Source: Patescibacteria group bacterium
Lineage (GTDB): Bacteria > Patescibacteriota > Minisyncoccia > Minisyncoccales > CG1-02-41-26
Length of the DNA: 7,369 bases
NCBI GenBank assembly: GCA_020148085.1
Contig: JAHCRD010000025.1
Span: forward strand, 1 to 7,369
Direction: 5' to 3'
Shown here: in pieces, positions 1-5,640 of the stretch
How positions within the stretch are numbered: the stretch's first letter is position 1
How the letters are laid out: the number at the start of each line of letters is the position of its first letter
The notes under the pieces: model-generated
The model's database searches: none
What the model saw: the letters and a program-made list of their open reading frames with translations, nothing else
What the model was told of the DNA's origin: nothing
Made by a program: the position numbers and the translations under genes

Positions 1-622
1 CGATTTCGTGGCCAATCCTGCCAATAAAGGGTGCATCTAGCCCCCCCACTTTTAAAAAATAACTCATTACAATATTTGAACCATCAATGATGATGCCACA
101 AATTAGGGGGCTAAAATTGACCAAAAGAGCAACAATTAAAAGCAAAGGCAGGGTTTTTTTGGCGTGATAGGTGGTAATTCTTAAAATAGTTGCTAAGGCA
201 ATAACGACTAATCCCAAAACAATAGCGATGTTAGTGAGATCCCTAATTATCTCCCAGCCAGCATTAACAAAAGAGTTATTTGTGAAAGGAACATTTATAA
301 AGCCCGGACTCATTACCCAGTTTAAAAGAGACTGGCATACACCGATAAATACTCCGCTGACGCTAGCTGCAACCGCAAAGATAGCCAGAATAATCGCATT
401 AAAAAAATCTTGAGCTAAAGCTCTCCCAGTTAGCGCCTCATATATATCTCCTAGAGCTCTTATTGGAAAAAGTATATCTAAGAAAATATCCCATACTGAC
501 TGAGCATAAACTGGATGGATTGGTAAAATCAACCCCAAGACAATGGAGAACAAAACAATAGAGATTATTGTTGTTTTGGAAAATCTTTTTAGGGAAAAGA
601 AATTTTTAAATAGTTTTGCCAT
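1..622 (-). CDS. VirB6/TrbL-like polytopic membrane protein, partial (3' end outside window)
   Basis: The reading frame is open from an ATG at 622 to the window edge, giving 207 residues without a stop. The N-terminus is Lys-rich, followed by a hydrophobic segment (about 17-33) and a possible signal-peptidase site after VYA (residue 40). Hydrophobic membrane segments follow at about 74-103, 129-149 and 158-190. The stretch around 120-131 (NAGWEIIRDLTN) and the one around 155-183 (KKTLPLLLIVALLVNF, then a IIDGSN motif) match a protein type very common in Parcubacteria and usually labelled type IV secretion or conjugal transfer TrbL/VirB6-like. The likely role is an inner-membrane channel component of a secretion, pilus or DNA-transfer machine, but this rests on family resemblance and no partner genes are visible. 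It lies 55 nt downstream of rsmA on the same strand and has its own promoter-like sequence. Confidence 0.72.
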   Translation of the reverse strand, partial: MAKLFKNFFSLKRFSKTTIISIVLFSIVLGLILPIHPVYAQSVWDIFLDILFPIRALGDIYEALTGRALAQDFFNAIILAIFAVAASVSGVFIGVCQSLLNWVMSPGFINVPFTNNSFVNAGWEIIRDLTNIAIVLGLVVIALATILRITTYHAKKTLPLLLIVALLVNFSPLICGIIIDGSNIVMSYFLKVGGLDAPFIGRIGHEI

Positions 623-628
623 TAGATT

Positions 629-656
629 ATTATACCTCTAGCGATAATAATAGCAA
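629..656 (-). promoter_or_regulatory. sigma70-like promoter giving a probable leaderless transcript
   Basis: On the minus strand a TTGCTA -35 box (651-656) and a perfect TATAAT -10 box (629-634) are separated by 16 nt. The -10 box ends 6 nt before the ATG at 622, so the expected start of transcription falls at or next to the A of the start codon. An AGAGG sequence (635-639) lies 12 nt from the ATG, too far for a good Shine-Dalgarno site, and it would be upstream of the transcript start. Read-through from rsmA remains possible. Confidence 0.5.
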
Positions 657-677
657 AGAAGACAGAAACAATATGTC

Positions 678-1535
678 TCATGTTTCAAGTTTCAAGTTCC
701 ATGATTTTGTGAGGTTTAGCCAGTCATTCAAGCTTAAACTTTCTGCCCTTCGGGTTGGTTGGATGTTATTTCCCAAAAGCCATTTTTCAATTTTTTCTCT
801 CGGAAGTTTTAAAGTTTTGGAAAAGTTATTTATCAGTTGTTTTCTCGGGTAAGAAAATCCAGTTTTGACGATTTTTGAAAATAAATTTTTATCAGCGTCA
901 ATTAACTCTTCATCAGCATCAATCAGCGGTTTAATTTGGAGAATCACACTATCAACTTTAGGTGAGGGCCAAGAAGAATCTTTTTTTACAATTTCTAAAA
1001 TTTTAACATTGGCTCCGACTTGAACTAAAACTCCTAATCTTTCCATCTTGGGTGGCTCAGAGCAAATTCTCTTTCCCACTTCTTTTTGAACCATCAAAAC
1101 CATTAACTTTGGTAGATTTTTAGCTCCTAAAAATTTTCTTATAACTTCAGTAGCAATATTATGGGGGAGATTAGCAACAATCTTATAATTTTTAATTTTT
1201 AATTTTAAATTTTTAATTTTCAGTATATCACCTTGGATAATTTCTACATTTTTAAAATCTTTTAGAACTTCGTTTAGAATTTCAATCAATCTTTTATCTT
1301 TTTCTACACAAATAACTTTTTTAACTCTTTTAGCCAATTCTTTGGTTATAGTTCCAATTCCCGGTCCTATTTCCAAGACAGTATCTTTGGGTTTTAATTC
1401 TGAACTTTCAATGATTTTGCGGAGAACTGTCTTTGAAATCAGAAAATTTTGACCCATCCTCTTTGAAGGCCAGATACCTTTGCTTTTGAATAAATTTTTG
1501 ATAAATTTTTTTGAGGTAAGATTGAGGTTCATCAT
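678..1535 (-). CDS. rsmA: 16S rRNA (adenine1518/1519-N6,N6) dimethyltransferase RsmA/KsgA
   Basis: RsmA uses S-adenosylmethionine to dimethylate two adjacent adenines in helix 45 of 16S rRNA during small-subunit assembly. The protein has 285 residues, a normal length. Visible features are the N-terminal RMGQNFL (26-32), the SAM motif I LEIGPGIGT (54-62), the acidic residue ending strand 2 (E78), D103, the catalytic motif as NLPHN (122-126), VQKEV near 149-153, and SPKVDS near 190-195. The C-terminal helical domain with FSYPRKQL near 227-234 also fits. Position 125 is His, whereas the family normally has Tyr or Phe there. Residues 105-117 are encoded by a 7-bp tandem repeat, and the last seven residues by a second, related one. 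Two adjacent ATG codons start the frame, preceded by CCCCC and no Shine-Dalgarno sequence. It diverges from the M23 gene across the GC-rich island. Confidence 0.95.
   Translation of the reverse strand: MMNLNLTSKKFIKNLFKSKGIWPSKRMGQNFLISKTVLRKIIESSELKPKDTVLEIGPGIGTITKELAKRVKKVICVEKDKRLIEILNEVLKDFKNVEIIQGDILKIKNLKLKIKNYKIVANLPHNIATEVIRKFLGAKNLPKLMVLMVQKEVGKRICSEPPKMERLGVLVQVGANVKILEIVKKDSSWPSPKVDSVILQIKPLIDADEELIDADKNLFSKIVKTGFSYPRKQLINNFSKTLKLPREKIEKWLLGNNIQPTRRAESLSLNDWLNLTKSWNLKLET
679..703. repeat. 7-bp tandem repeat at the 3' end of rsmA
   Basis: The plus strand reads CATG, then TTTCAAG (683-689), TTTCAAG (690-696) and the variant TTCCATG (697-703). It overlaps the rsmA stop codon (678-680) and supplies the last residues of the protein (WNLKLET). 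The unit differs by one base from those of the tracts at 1187-1221 and 6748-6780. Confidence 0.6.
1187..1221. repeat. 7-bp tandem repeat inside rsmA
   Basis: On the plus strand five consecutive heptamers follow AATTTTW: AATTTTT (1187-1193), AATTTTT (1194-1200), AATTTTA (1201-1207), AATTTTT (1208-1214) and AATTTTC (1215-1221). It encodes the Lys/Ile/Leu/Asn-rich residues 105-117 of RsmA, which show a matching seven-residue cycle (KIKNLKL, then KIKNYKI). The tract falls in the variable loop just before the catalytic NLPH motif. Confidence 0.75.
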
Positions 1536-1540
1536 GGGGG

Positions 1541-1549
1541 TGTGGATAA
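1541..1549 (-). promoter_or_regulatory. consensus DnaA-box-like 9-mer upstream of rsmA
   Basis: The minus strand reads TTATCCACA, a perfect match to the classical DnaA box, 5 nt upstream of the rsmA start codon. It is a single copy and could be chance; the strongest statement possible is that it sits in the rsmA promoter/leader zone. No cluster of boxes, AT-rich unwinding element or dnaA/dnaN gene is seen nearby. Confidence 0.25.
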
Positions 1550-1582
1550 AAGTCGCGGCACGCTATCGCTTCGCTCAGCTAA

Positions 1583-1649
1583 CACCGCTCCTTAGAAACT
1601 CACGGTAGGGGCCCATTCCGAGCAAAGCGAGGAATGGGAGGACGCGGTG
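1583..1649. repeat. composite stem-loop within the GC-rich island
   Basis: An outer stem pairs CACCGC (1583-1588) with GCGGTG (1644-1649) and continues as CCT (1590-1592) with AGG (1639-1641). Inside it, and stacked directly on the 3' side, is a perfect 8-bp stem CCCATTCC (1612-1619) with GGAATGGG (1631-1638) closing an 11-nt loop. The nesting of two stems looks more like a folded RNA or DNA element than a simple terminator, and there is no T-tract on either side. Confidence 0.55.
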
Positions 1650-1694
1650 GGCGGGTTGTAGTCTGGCGCTCGCTTCGCTTGCTGTTTTCCGCCA

Positions 1695-1717
1695 CGGGGA
1701 AGAATTCTTCTTCCCCG
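1695..1717. repeat. perfect 10-bp inverted repeat, 3-nt loop
   Basis: CGGGGAAGAA (1695-1704) and TTCTTCCCCG (1708-1717) are exact reverse complements around TTC. There is no T-tract after it on the plus strand and no gene upstream on that strand that would need a terminator. Confidence 0.65.
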
Positions 1718-1728
1718 ACCCCTATCTG

Positions 1729-1756
1729 CCTTTTTATCCCGTTGGGGATAAAAAGG
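1729..1756. repeat. perfect 12-bp inverted repeat, GTTG loop, next to the M23 promoter
   Basis: CCTTTTTATCCC (1729-1740) and GGGATAAAAAGG (1745-1756) are exact reverse complements around a 4-nt loop. The right arm ends one base before the TTGACT -35 box of the M23 gene, so a cruciform or a bound dimeric protein here could influence that promoter. This role is inferred from position only. Confidence 0.65.
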
Positions 1757-1757
1757 G

Positions 1758-1787
1758 TTGACTTTGTTAGCAATTAGGGGCTATCTT
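1758..1787 (+). promoter_or_regulatory. probable promoter of the M23 gene
   Basis: TTGACT (1758-1763; 5 of 6 consensus) and TATCTT (1782-1787; 4 of 6) are spaced by 18 nt. The predicted transcript start is near 1794, leaving a leader of only about 9 nt before the ATG at 1803. No good Shine-Dalgarno sequence is present. Confidence 0.45.
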
Positions 1788-1802
1788 TAATATAGAGTTA
1801 AT

Positions 1803-2807
1803 ATGAAGTTCTGGAGATCTCCATTTTTCTATTTCGGAGTGATTATTTTTTGTTTTGCGATCTCTCTTTCCTTTTTCATTGGTCAAAAAAAGGAATCCTT
1901 TTCTCAAAAAAGAGATATTTTAGATGAAAGCCAATTTCTTTTTTCGGAAGCAAATTTACTTCCGAATTTTCTTGATTTGAACATAATCGAGGGTTCTTTG
2001 TTAGCACCTTCAGCTCCTCCTTTCTTGGTGCGGGGAAAGGTTTTGGGAGCCCTGGGAGATATTCAGAAACCGGAAGTTGAAGAATATATTATTGAGAGCG
2101 GAGATACCCTTTCTGGGATTGCTTCTCAATTTGGAATTTCTTTAGAAACTTTACTTTGGGCCAACGACTTGTCTTTAAATTCCATCATCAGTCCAGGCCA
2201 AAAATTAATTATTTTGCCGGTTTCTGGGGTTTTGCATATCATCAGGGAAAGAGATACTTTAAGTGAGATTGCCCAAATTTACCAAGCAAAAGTAGATGAG
2301 ATTGTTGACTTTAACGAGCTTTCAAACCAAGACGATATTTTTGTTGGTGACCTTTTGATTATTCCTGGAGGGGAAATGCCCAGGGTTATTCCAACCTACA
2401 CTCAAGTTCCTTTATCTCAAAATCCTTTTATCTGCCCTATTCCCTTACCCTGTAGAATCACTCAAGGCCTTCACTGGTTCAATGCCATTGATTTCGGCAA
2501 TGGAAAATGTGGAGAGCCAGTATTTGCTGCAGCTGGAGGAACGGTTCAAAGAACTGGCTATGGAAATGTTTCTGGGTATTATGTTCGGATTCTACACCCC
2601 AACGGAGTAGTCACTTTTTATGGTCATCTTTCAAAAATTACAGTCACCCCGGGCCAGAAAGTTTTTCAGGGTCAAATTATAGGTTATGTTGGCTACAGCG
2701 GGGTGACCAGTCCTCGGGGGCCGGCTGGTTGCCATTTACACTTTGATGTCAGGTTTGCTCGGAACCCCTTTGCTGGGTATGCGGTAGGAACTGAACTTGG
2801 AAAATAA
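1803..2807 (+). CDS. secreted or membrane-anchored LysM-LysM-M23 peptidoglycan hydrolase
   Basis: M23 (LytM/LasA-type) zinc peptidases cut peptide cross-links of peptidoglycan, and LysM repeats bind its glycan. The 334-residue protein has one hydrophobic N-terminal segment (about 8-27; signal peptide or anchor), a linker, and LysM 1 at about 94-138 (ESGDTLSGIA...ISPGQKLIILP). LysM 2 lies at about 144-188 and the M23 domain at about 215-322. Metal and catalytic residues are H224 and D230, H275 (YGHLS) and H311/H313 (GCHLHFDV). H224 and D230 are spaced as HxxxxxD rather than the HxxxD of LytM. Four cysteines (211, 217, 236, 310) lie in the exported part and could form disulfides. It is probably involved in wall remodelling during growth or division. 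It could instead be an enzymatically weak LytM-like regulator, but the zinc site looks intact. It converges with comM. Confidence 0.9.
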   Translation: MKFWRSPFFYFGVIIFCFAISLSFFIGQKKESFSQKRDILDESQFLFSEANLLPNFLDLNIIEGSLLAPSAPPFLVRGKVLGALGDIQKPEVEEYIIESGDTLSGIASQFGISLETLLWANDLSLNSIISPGQKLIILPVSGVLHIIRERDTLSEIAQIYQAKVDEIVDFNELSNQDDIFVGDLLIIPGGEMPRVIPTYTQVPLSQNPFICPIPLPCRITQGLHWFNAIDFGNGKCGEPVFAAAGGTVQRTGYGNVSGYYVRILHPNGVVTFYGHLSKITVTPGQKVFQGQIIGYVGYSGVTSPRGPAGCHLHFDVRFARNPFAGYAVGTELGK

Positions 2808-2821
2808 TTGAGTCACTCAAT
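2807..2821. repeat. palindrome between the convergent M23 and comM genes
   Basis: ATTGAGT and ACTCAAT flank a central C as a perfect palindrome. It covers the last base of the M23 stop codon and the comM stop codon (2817-2819). As RNA it could form a 6-bp stem with a 3-nt loop, which is weak for a terminator and has no U-tract. A protein site or chance are alternatives. Confidence 0.4.
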
Positions 2822-4358
2822 CACTTTCGCGCAACCGATAACTCAAAGCTTCATTAACATCTTGAAAAGAAATATTTTCTTTGCCTTCTAAATCAGCCAT
2901 TGTTCTGGCTACCTTTAAAACCCGATGAAAGCCCCGGGCTGAAAGTTTTCCTGAATCTACATATTTCCTTAAAATATTTTTTGCTGCTGGAGGAACCTGA
3001 CAGTATTTTTTTATTTGAGGAATTTTCATTTCCGAATTAGTTAAATTTCCCTCATTTTTAAACCTTTCTTTTTGAATTTCCCTTGCTCTTTCAATTCTGG
3101 CTCTGGTTTCATCGCTTAGGTTTTCTTTATCGGGTGAAATTAATTCCTCGTATTTTAAAGAGGGAACATCAACAAAAATATCGATTCTGTCCATTAAAGG
3201 CCCTGATAATTTCCTTCGGTAAGAAGCAATTTGGGAGGAAGTACAGGTGCATTCTCTTTCTGGGTCATTTTTGTAGCCACAGGGGCAGGGGTTGGCTGCA
3301 GCAATTAAAAAGAACTTGGCTGGCAAAGTTAAGGAATGTTTTGCCCTCTGGATAGTGATTTTTCCTTCCTCCAGGGGTTGGCGCAAACTTTCCAGAACGT
3401 CTCGATGGAATTCTGGAAATTCGTCCATAAATAAAACGCCCCGATGAGCTAAAGTTATCTCTCCGGGGCAGGGAGGATTTCCCCCACCAATTAAAGCCAC
3501 CTCAGATGAGGTGTGATGGGGGGAGCGGAAGGGTCTTTCTAAAAAGAAAGGGATTTTTGAAGAGAGAATTCCTGCGGCACTGTAAATTCTGATAAGTAGG
3601 AGAGCTTCCTCAAAACTTAATTGGGGCAAAATAGAAATTACCGCTTTAGCTAACAAGGTCTTTCCTGCTCCTGGCGGTCCTTGCATCAAAAGATTATGGG
3701 CTCCGCTGGCTGCAATTTCCAATCCCCGCTTAGCATGAGTTTGACCTTTAATCCAGCTGAACTCCACCTCAAAACTTTGAACTTCCTCTTTTAAGCGGTT
3801 CAATTCTGGTTCAAAACTTGGAATTTCCTCTCTTCCCTCAAGGTCTCTCAGAACTTCTTTTAAATCTTTCGCTCCCTTAATTTTAATCTTTTTACCTTTT
3901 AAATTAATTAAGGCGGCTTCTTGAGCATTTTTTCTTGGCAAGATTATTTCTCCAAGCCCATTTTTTCTGGCTAAAAAGGCAAAAGAAAGAGCTCCTTTTA
4001 TCGGCTTCAAAACTCCGTCTAAAGCTAACTCCCCAAGGATGATTCTTCCTTGGGGGTTGAATTTCGTTTGTTCTGAAGATAGGAAATAGCCCAGAGCAAT
4101 TGGCAAGTCATATAAGCTTCCTTCTTTTTTCAAATCAGCTGGAGCAAGATTTACCAGAACTCTCCGAGCTTCGTGATGGGGTGGAGAAAGCTTGATGCTT
4201 TTTATAGCTTGACCCACTCTTTCTTTTGCTTCAGCAATTGCTTTATCACCAAGACCTACAATATTAAAAGACCTCAACCCTTTTGAACAGGCAACCTCAA
4301 CTTCAATAATTTGAGCGCTTAATCCTTTTAAAGCAGCCGAGAAAATTTTTGAGACCAT
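2817..4358 (-). CDS. comM: YifB/ComM family AAA+ ATPase (Mg-chelatase-like)
   Basis: ComM is a hexameric AAA+ helicase shown in Vibrio to promote branch migration during integration of transformed DNA; the family is often misnamed magnesium chelatase. The protein has 513 residues, a full length. The N-terminal ChlI/Lon-like domain covers about 1-175 (FNIVGLGDKAIAEAKERV at 31-48). The AAA+ core has Walker A GPPGAGKT (227-234), Walker B GVLFMDEF (307-314), sensor region AAANPCPCG (353-361) and the GPLMDRID motif (386-393). Cysteines 358, 360, 370 and 372 form the family's probable metal-binding knuckle. The C-terminal Mg_chelatase_C domain is at about 410-510, with SARGFHRVLKVARTMADL. Its ATG overlaps the nusA stop codon as TAATG and no Shine-Dalgarno sequence is seen, so translation is probably coupled to nusA. 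Confidence 0.93.
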   Translation of the reverse strand: MVSKIFSAALKGLSAQIIEVEVACSKGLRSFNIVGLGDKAIAEAKERVGQAIKSIKLSPPHHEARRVLVNLAPADLKKEGSLYDLPIALGYFLSSEQTKFNPQGRIILGELALDGVLKPIKGALSFAFLARKNGLGEIILPRKNAQEAALINLKGKKIKIKGAKDLKEVLRDLEGREEIPSFEPELNRLKEEVQSFEVEFSWIKGQTHAKRGLEIAASGAHNLLMQGPPGAGKTLLAKAVISILPQLSFEEALLLIRIYSAAGILSSKIPFFLERPFRSPHHTSSEVALIGGGNPPCPGEITLAHRGVLFMDEFPEFHRDVLESLRQPLEEGKITIQRAKHSLTLPAKFFLIAAANPCPCGYKNDPERECTCTSSQIASYRRKLSGPLMDRIDIFVDVPSLKYEELISPDKENLSDETRARIERAREIQKERFKNEGNLTNSEMKIPQIKKYCQVPPAAKNILRKYVDSGKLSARGFHRVLKVARTMADLEGKENISFQDVNEALSYRLRESD

Positions 4359-5560
4359 TAAGTTTTAGAAGTTTTAGTTTCGGCTTTCTTTTTCTCTTTT
4401 TTCTCCTTCTTTTCTTTCTTCTCGGTTACTTCTTTCTCTTCTTTTGTCTCTTTTTCTTCCACTTCACCTTTCTCTACTTGCTCCAAGCTTCGGACATCTA
4501 TTTTCCAGCCGGTTAATTTTGCGGCTAACCTTACATTTTGACCATCTCTGCCAATAGCTAAAGAAAGCTGGTCATTAGGGACGATGGCTTGAGCTTTGTT
4601 TTTTGGTAAAATTTTAACCTCTAAAACTTTAGCTGGGGAAAGGGCATTAGTTATATATTTTTCAGGTTTTTCATCCCATTCAATAACATCAATTTTTTCT
4701 CCACCCAGTTCGTTGATAACGGCCCAGATTCTGGTCCCCTTCTGACCGACCATAGAGCCGATTGGGTCGATTCCTTCCTCGGTAGCAGTGACACCAATTT
4801 TTGAGCGAGAACTCGGTTCTCTGGCAATTGATTTAATTTCCACTTGACCTGAAGAAATTTCAGGAACCTCCAGCTCAAAAAGTTTAGAGACCAGCTTTGG
4901 GTAAGCCCGTGAGAGAAAAACCACTGGGCCCTTTGGAGTATCTTCAATTTTTAAGACAAAAAGTTTTAACCTTTGGCCTGGTTTGTAAAATTCTCCGGGA
5001 ATTTGTTCTGATTTTTGTAAAATTCCAGAGGTTTTCCCAATGTCAAAAAAGACCACCCTTTGCTCAACCCTTTGACAGATTCCAGAAACAATTTCTCCTT
5101 CTTTCTCTTTAAATTCTTTCAAAATTTCTTCTCTTTCAACCTCTTTTATTTTTTGCAAAATAACCTGTTTTGCTGTTTGAGCAGCAATTCGACCAAAATC
5201 CTCTTTTGTTTTAACCGGAATTTTTAATTCCTCCCCCTTTTTTATTTTGGGCTTTATCTTTTTAGCTTCCTCCAACATAATATGGCGCTCGGGATTGAAT
5301 CTAACCTTTTCTTTGTCTTCGGAAACTTCCTCATCTTCTGCTAAAATCATATCCTTATCTACTATTTGCTTGACTTGCCAGAATTTAACCTTGCCTGTTT
5401 TAGCATCAAGTTCAGCCTCAAATTTTTGTTTCTTTTTGCCGTACTCTTTCTTGTAAGCTGAAGCTAAGGCAGCCTCAATCACCTCAATAATTTTTTCTTG
5501 AGCAACTCCTCTTTCTTCAGCAATCTCCATTACCGCAGAGGTAAAAGTCTTCAAGTCCAT
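4358..5560 (-). CDS. nusA: transcription termination/antitermination factor NusA
   Basis: NusA binds RNA polymerase and nascent RNA to modulate pausing, termination and antitermination. The 400-residue protein shows the N-terminal polymerase-binding domain (about 1-130) and an S1 domain (about 153-217, EGEIVSGICQRVEQRVVFFD). KH1 has a GQKG loop (272-275, in GSMVGQKGTR), and KH2 has GRDG (337-340, in LAIGRDGQNVRLAAKLTG). A short segment, EDKEKVRFNPERH near 81-93, lies in the N-terminal domain. After KH2 there is no further folded domain, only a Lys/Glu-rich tail (about 363-400). The start at ATG 5560 gives the expected MDLKTF-type N-terminus; there is no Shine-Dalgarno sequence. rimP and infB, the usual nusA neighbours, are not adjacent; yraN lies upstream and comM overlaps downstream. 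A strong hairpin lies in the leader. Confidence 0.95.
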   Translation of the reverse strand: MDLKTFTSAVMEIAEERGVAQEKIIEVIEAALASAYKKEYGKKKQKFEAELDAKTGKVKFWQVKQIVDKDMILAEDEEVSEDKEKVRFNPERHIMLEEAKKIKPKIKKGEELKIPVKTKEDFGRIAAQTAKQVILQKIKEVEREEILKEFKEKEGEIVSGICQRVEQRVVFFDIGKTSGILQKSEQIPGEFYKPGQRLKLFVLKIEDTPKGPVVFLSRAYPKLVSKLFELEVPEISSGQVEIKSIAREPSSRSKIGVTATEEGIDPIGSMVGQKGTRIWAVINELGGEKIDVIEWDEKPEKYITNALSPAKVLEVKILPKNKAQAIVPNDQLSLAIGRDGQNVRLAAKLTGWKIDVRSLEQVEKGEVEEKETKEEKEVTEKKEKKEKKEKKKAETKTSKT

Positions 5561-5579
5561 AGTTTTTATTTCTATAAAA

Positions 5580-5607
5580 TTAAAAGCCGTTTTTCAACGA
5601 CCTTTAA
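5580..5607 (-). terminator. 12-bp GAAA-loop hairpin in the yraN-nusA gap (terminator or attenuator)
   Basis: Read on the minus strand, TTAAAGGTCGTT (5607-5596) pairs with AACGGCTTTTAA (5591-5580) around a GAAA tetraloop (5595-5592). There are 12 pairs including two G-U wobbles. On the plus strand these two become A-C mismatches, so the structure suits the minus-strand RNA. A U-rich sequence (TTTTATAG) follows. It starts 33 nt after the yraN stop and ends 19 nt before the nusA ATG. It could end the yraN transcript, or act as a NusA-responsive attenuator. A poor promoter (TTGAAA, then TATAGA after 15 nt) overlaps it. Confidence 0.6.
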
Positions 5608-5640
5608 CTTCTGATAGTTTAACAAAATAAAAATTAGATG

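Larger units (their letters stand above)
1550..1757. other. GC-rich non-coding island with multiple hairpins
   Basis: This stretch fills most of the 267-nt gap between the divergent rsmA and M23 genes. Positions 1561-1740 are about 58% G+C by hand count, in an otherwise AT-rich window. No ORF beyond about 13 codons is present on either strand. It contains a composite structure (1583-1649), two further perfect hairpins (1695-1717 and 1729-1756), and a 10-bp direct repeat TCGCTTCGCT at 1566-1575 and 1670-1679. A near-perfect inverted copy (one mismatch) is at 1621-1630. Similar GGATAAAA sequences lie at both ends (1544-1551 and 1746-1753). It could be a non-autonomous mobile or palindromic repeat element, or a structured RNA. 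Nothing visible decides between them. Confidence 0.6.

Noticed and set aside
171..413. Plus-strand open frame of 80 codons at the left end
   Set aside because: It is antisense to the VirB6-like frame, which has a signal peptide, membrane segments and family motifs.
679..703. CRISPR repeat or array from the tandem units
   Set aside because: Units are 7 bp and directly adjacent without spacers.
1541..1549. Replication origin at the DnaA box
   Set aside because: Only one box is present and there is no dnaA, dnaN, rpmH or box cluster in the window.
1612..1756. Hairpins of the GC island as ordinary intrinsic terminators
   Set aside because: The flanking genes diverge, so no transcript is expected to end there, and the hairpins lack a following T-tract of normal form.
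3083..3355. Plus-strand open frame of 90 codons within comM
   Set aside because: It overlaps the conserved AAA+ core in antisense and its product has no recognisable family features; it is a shadow.
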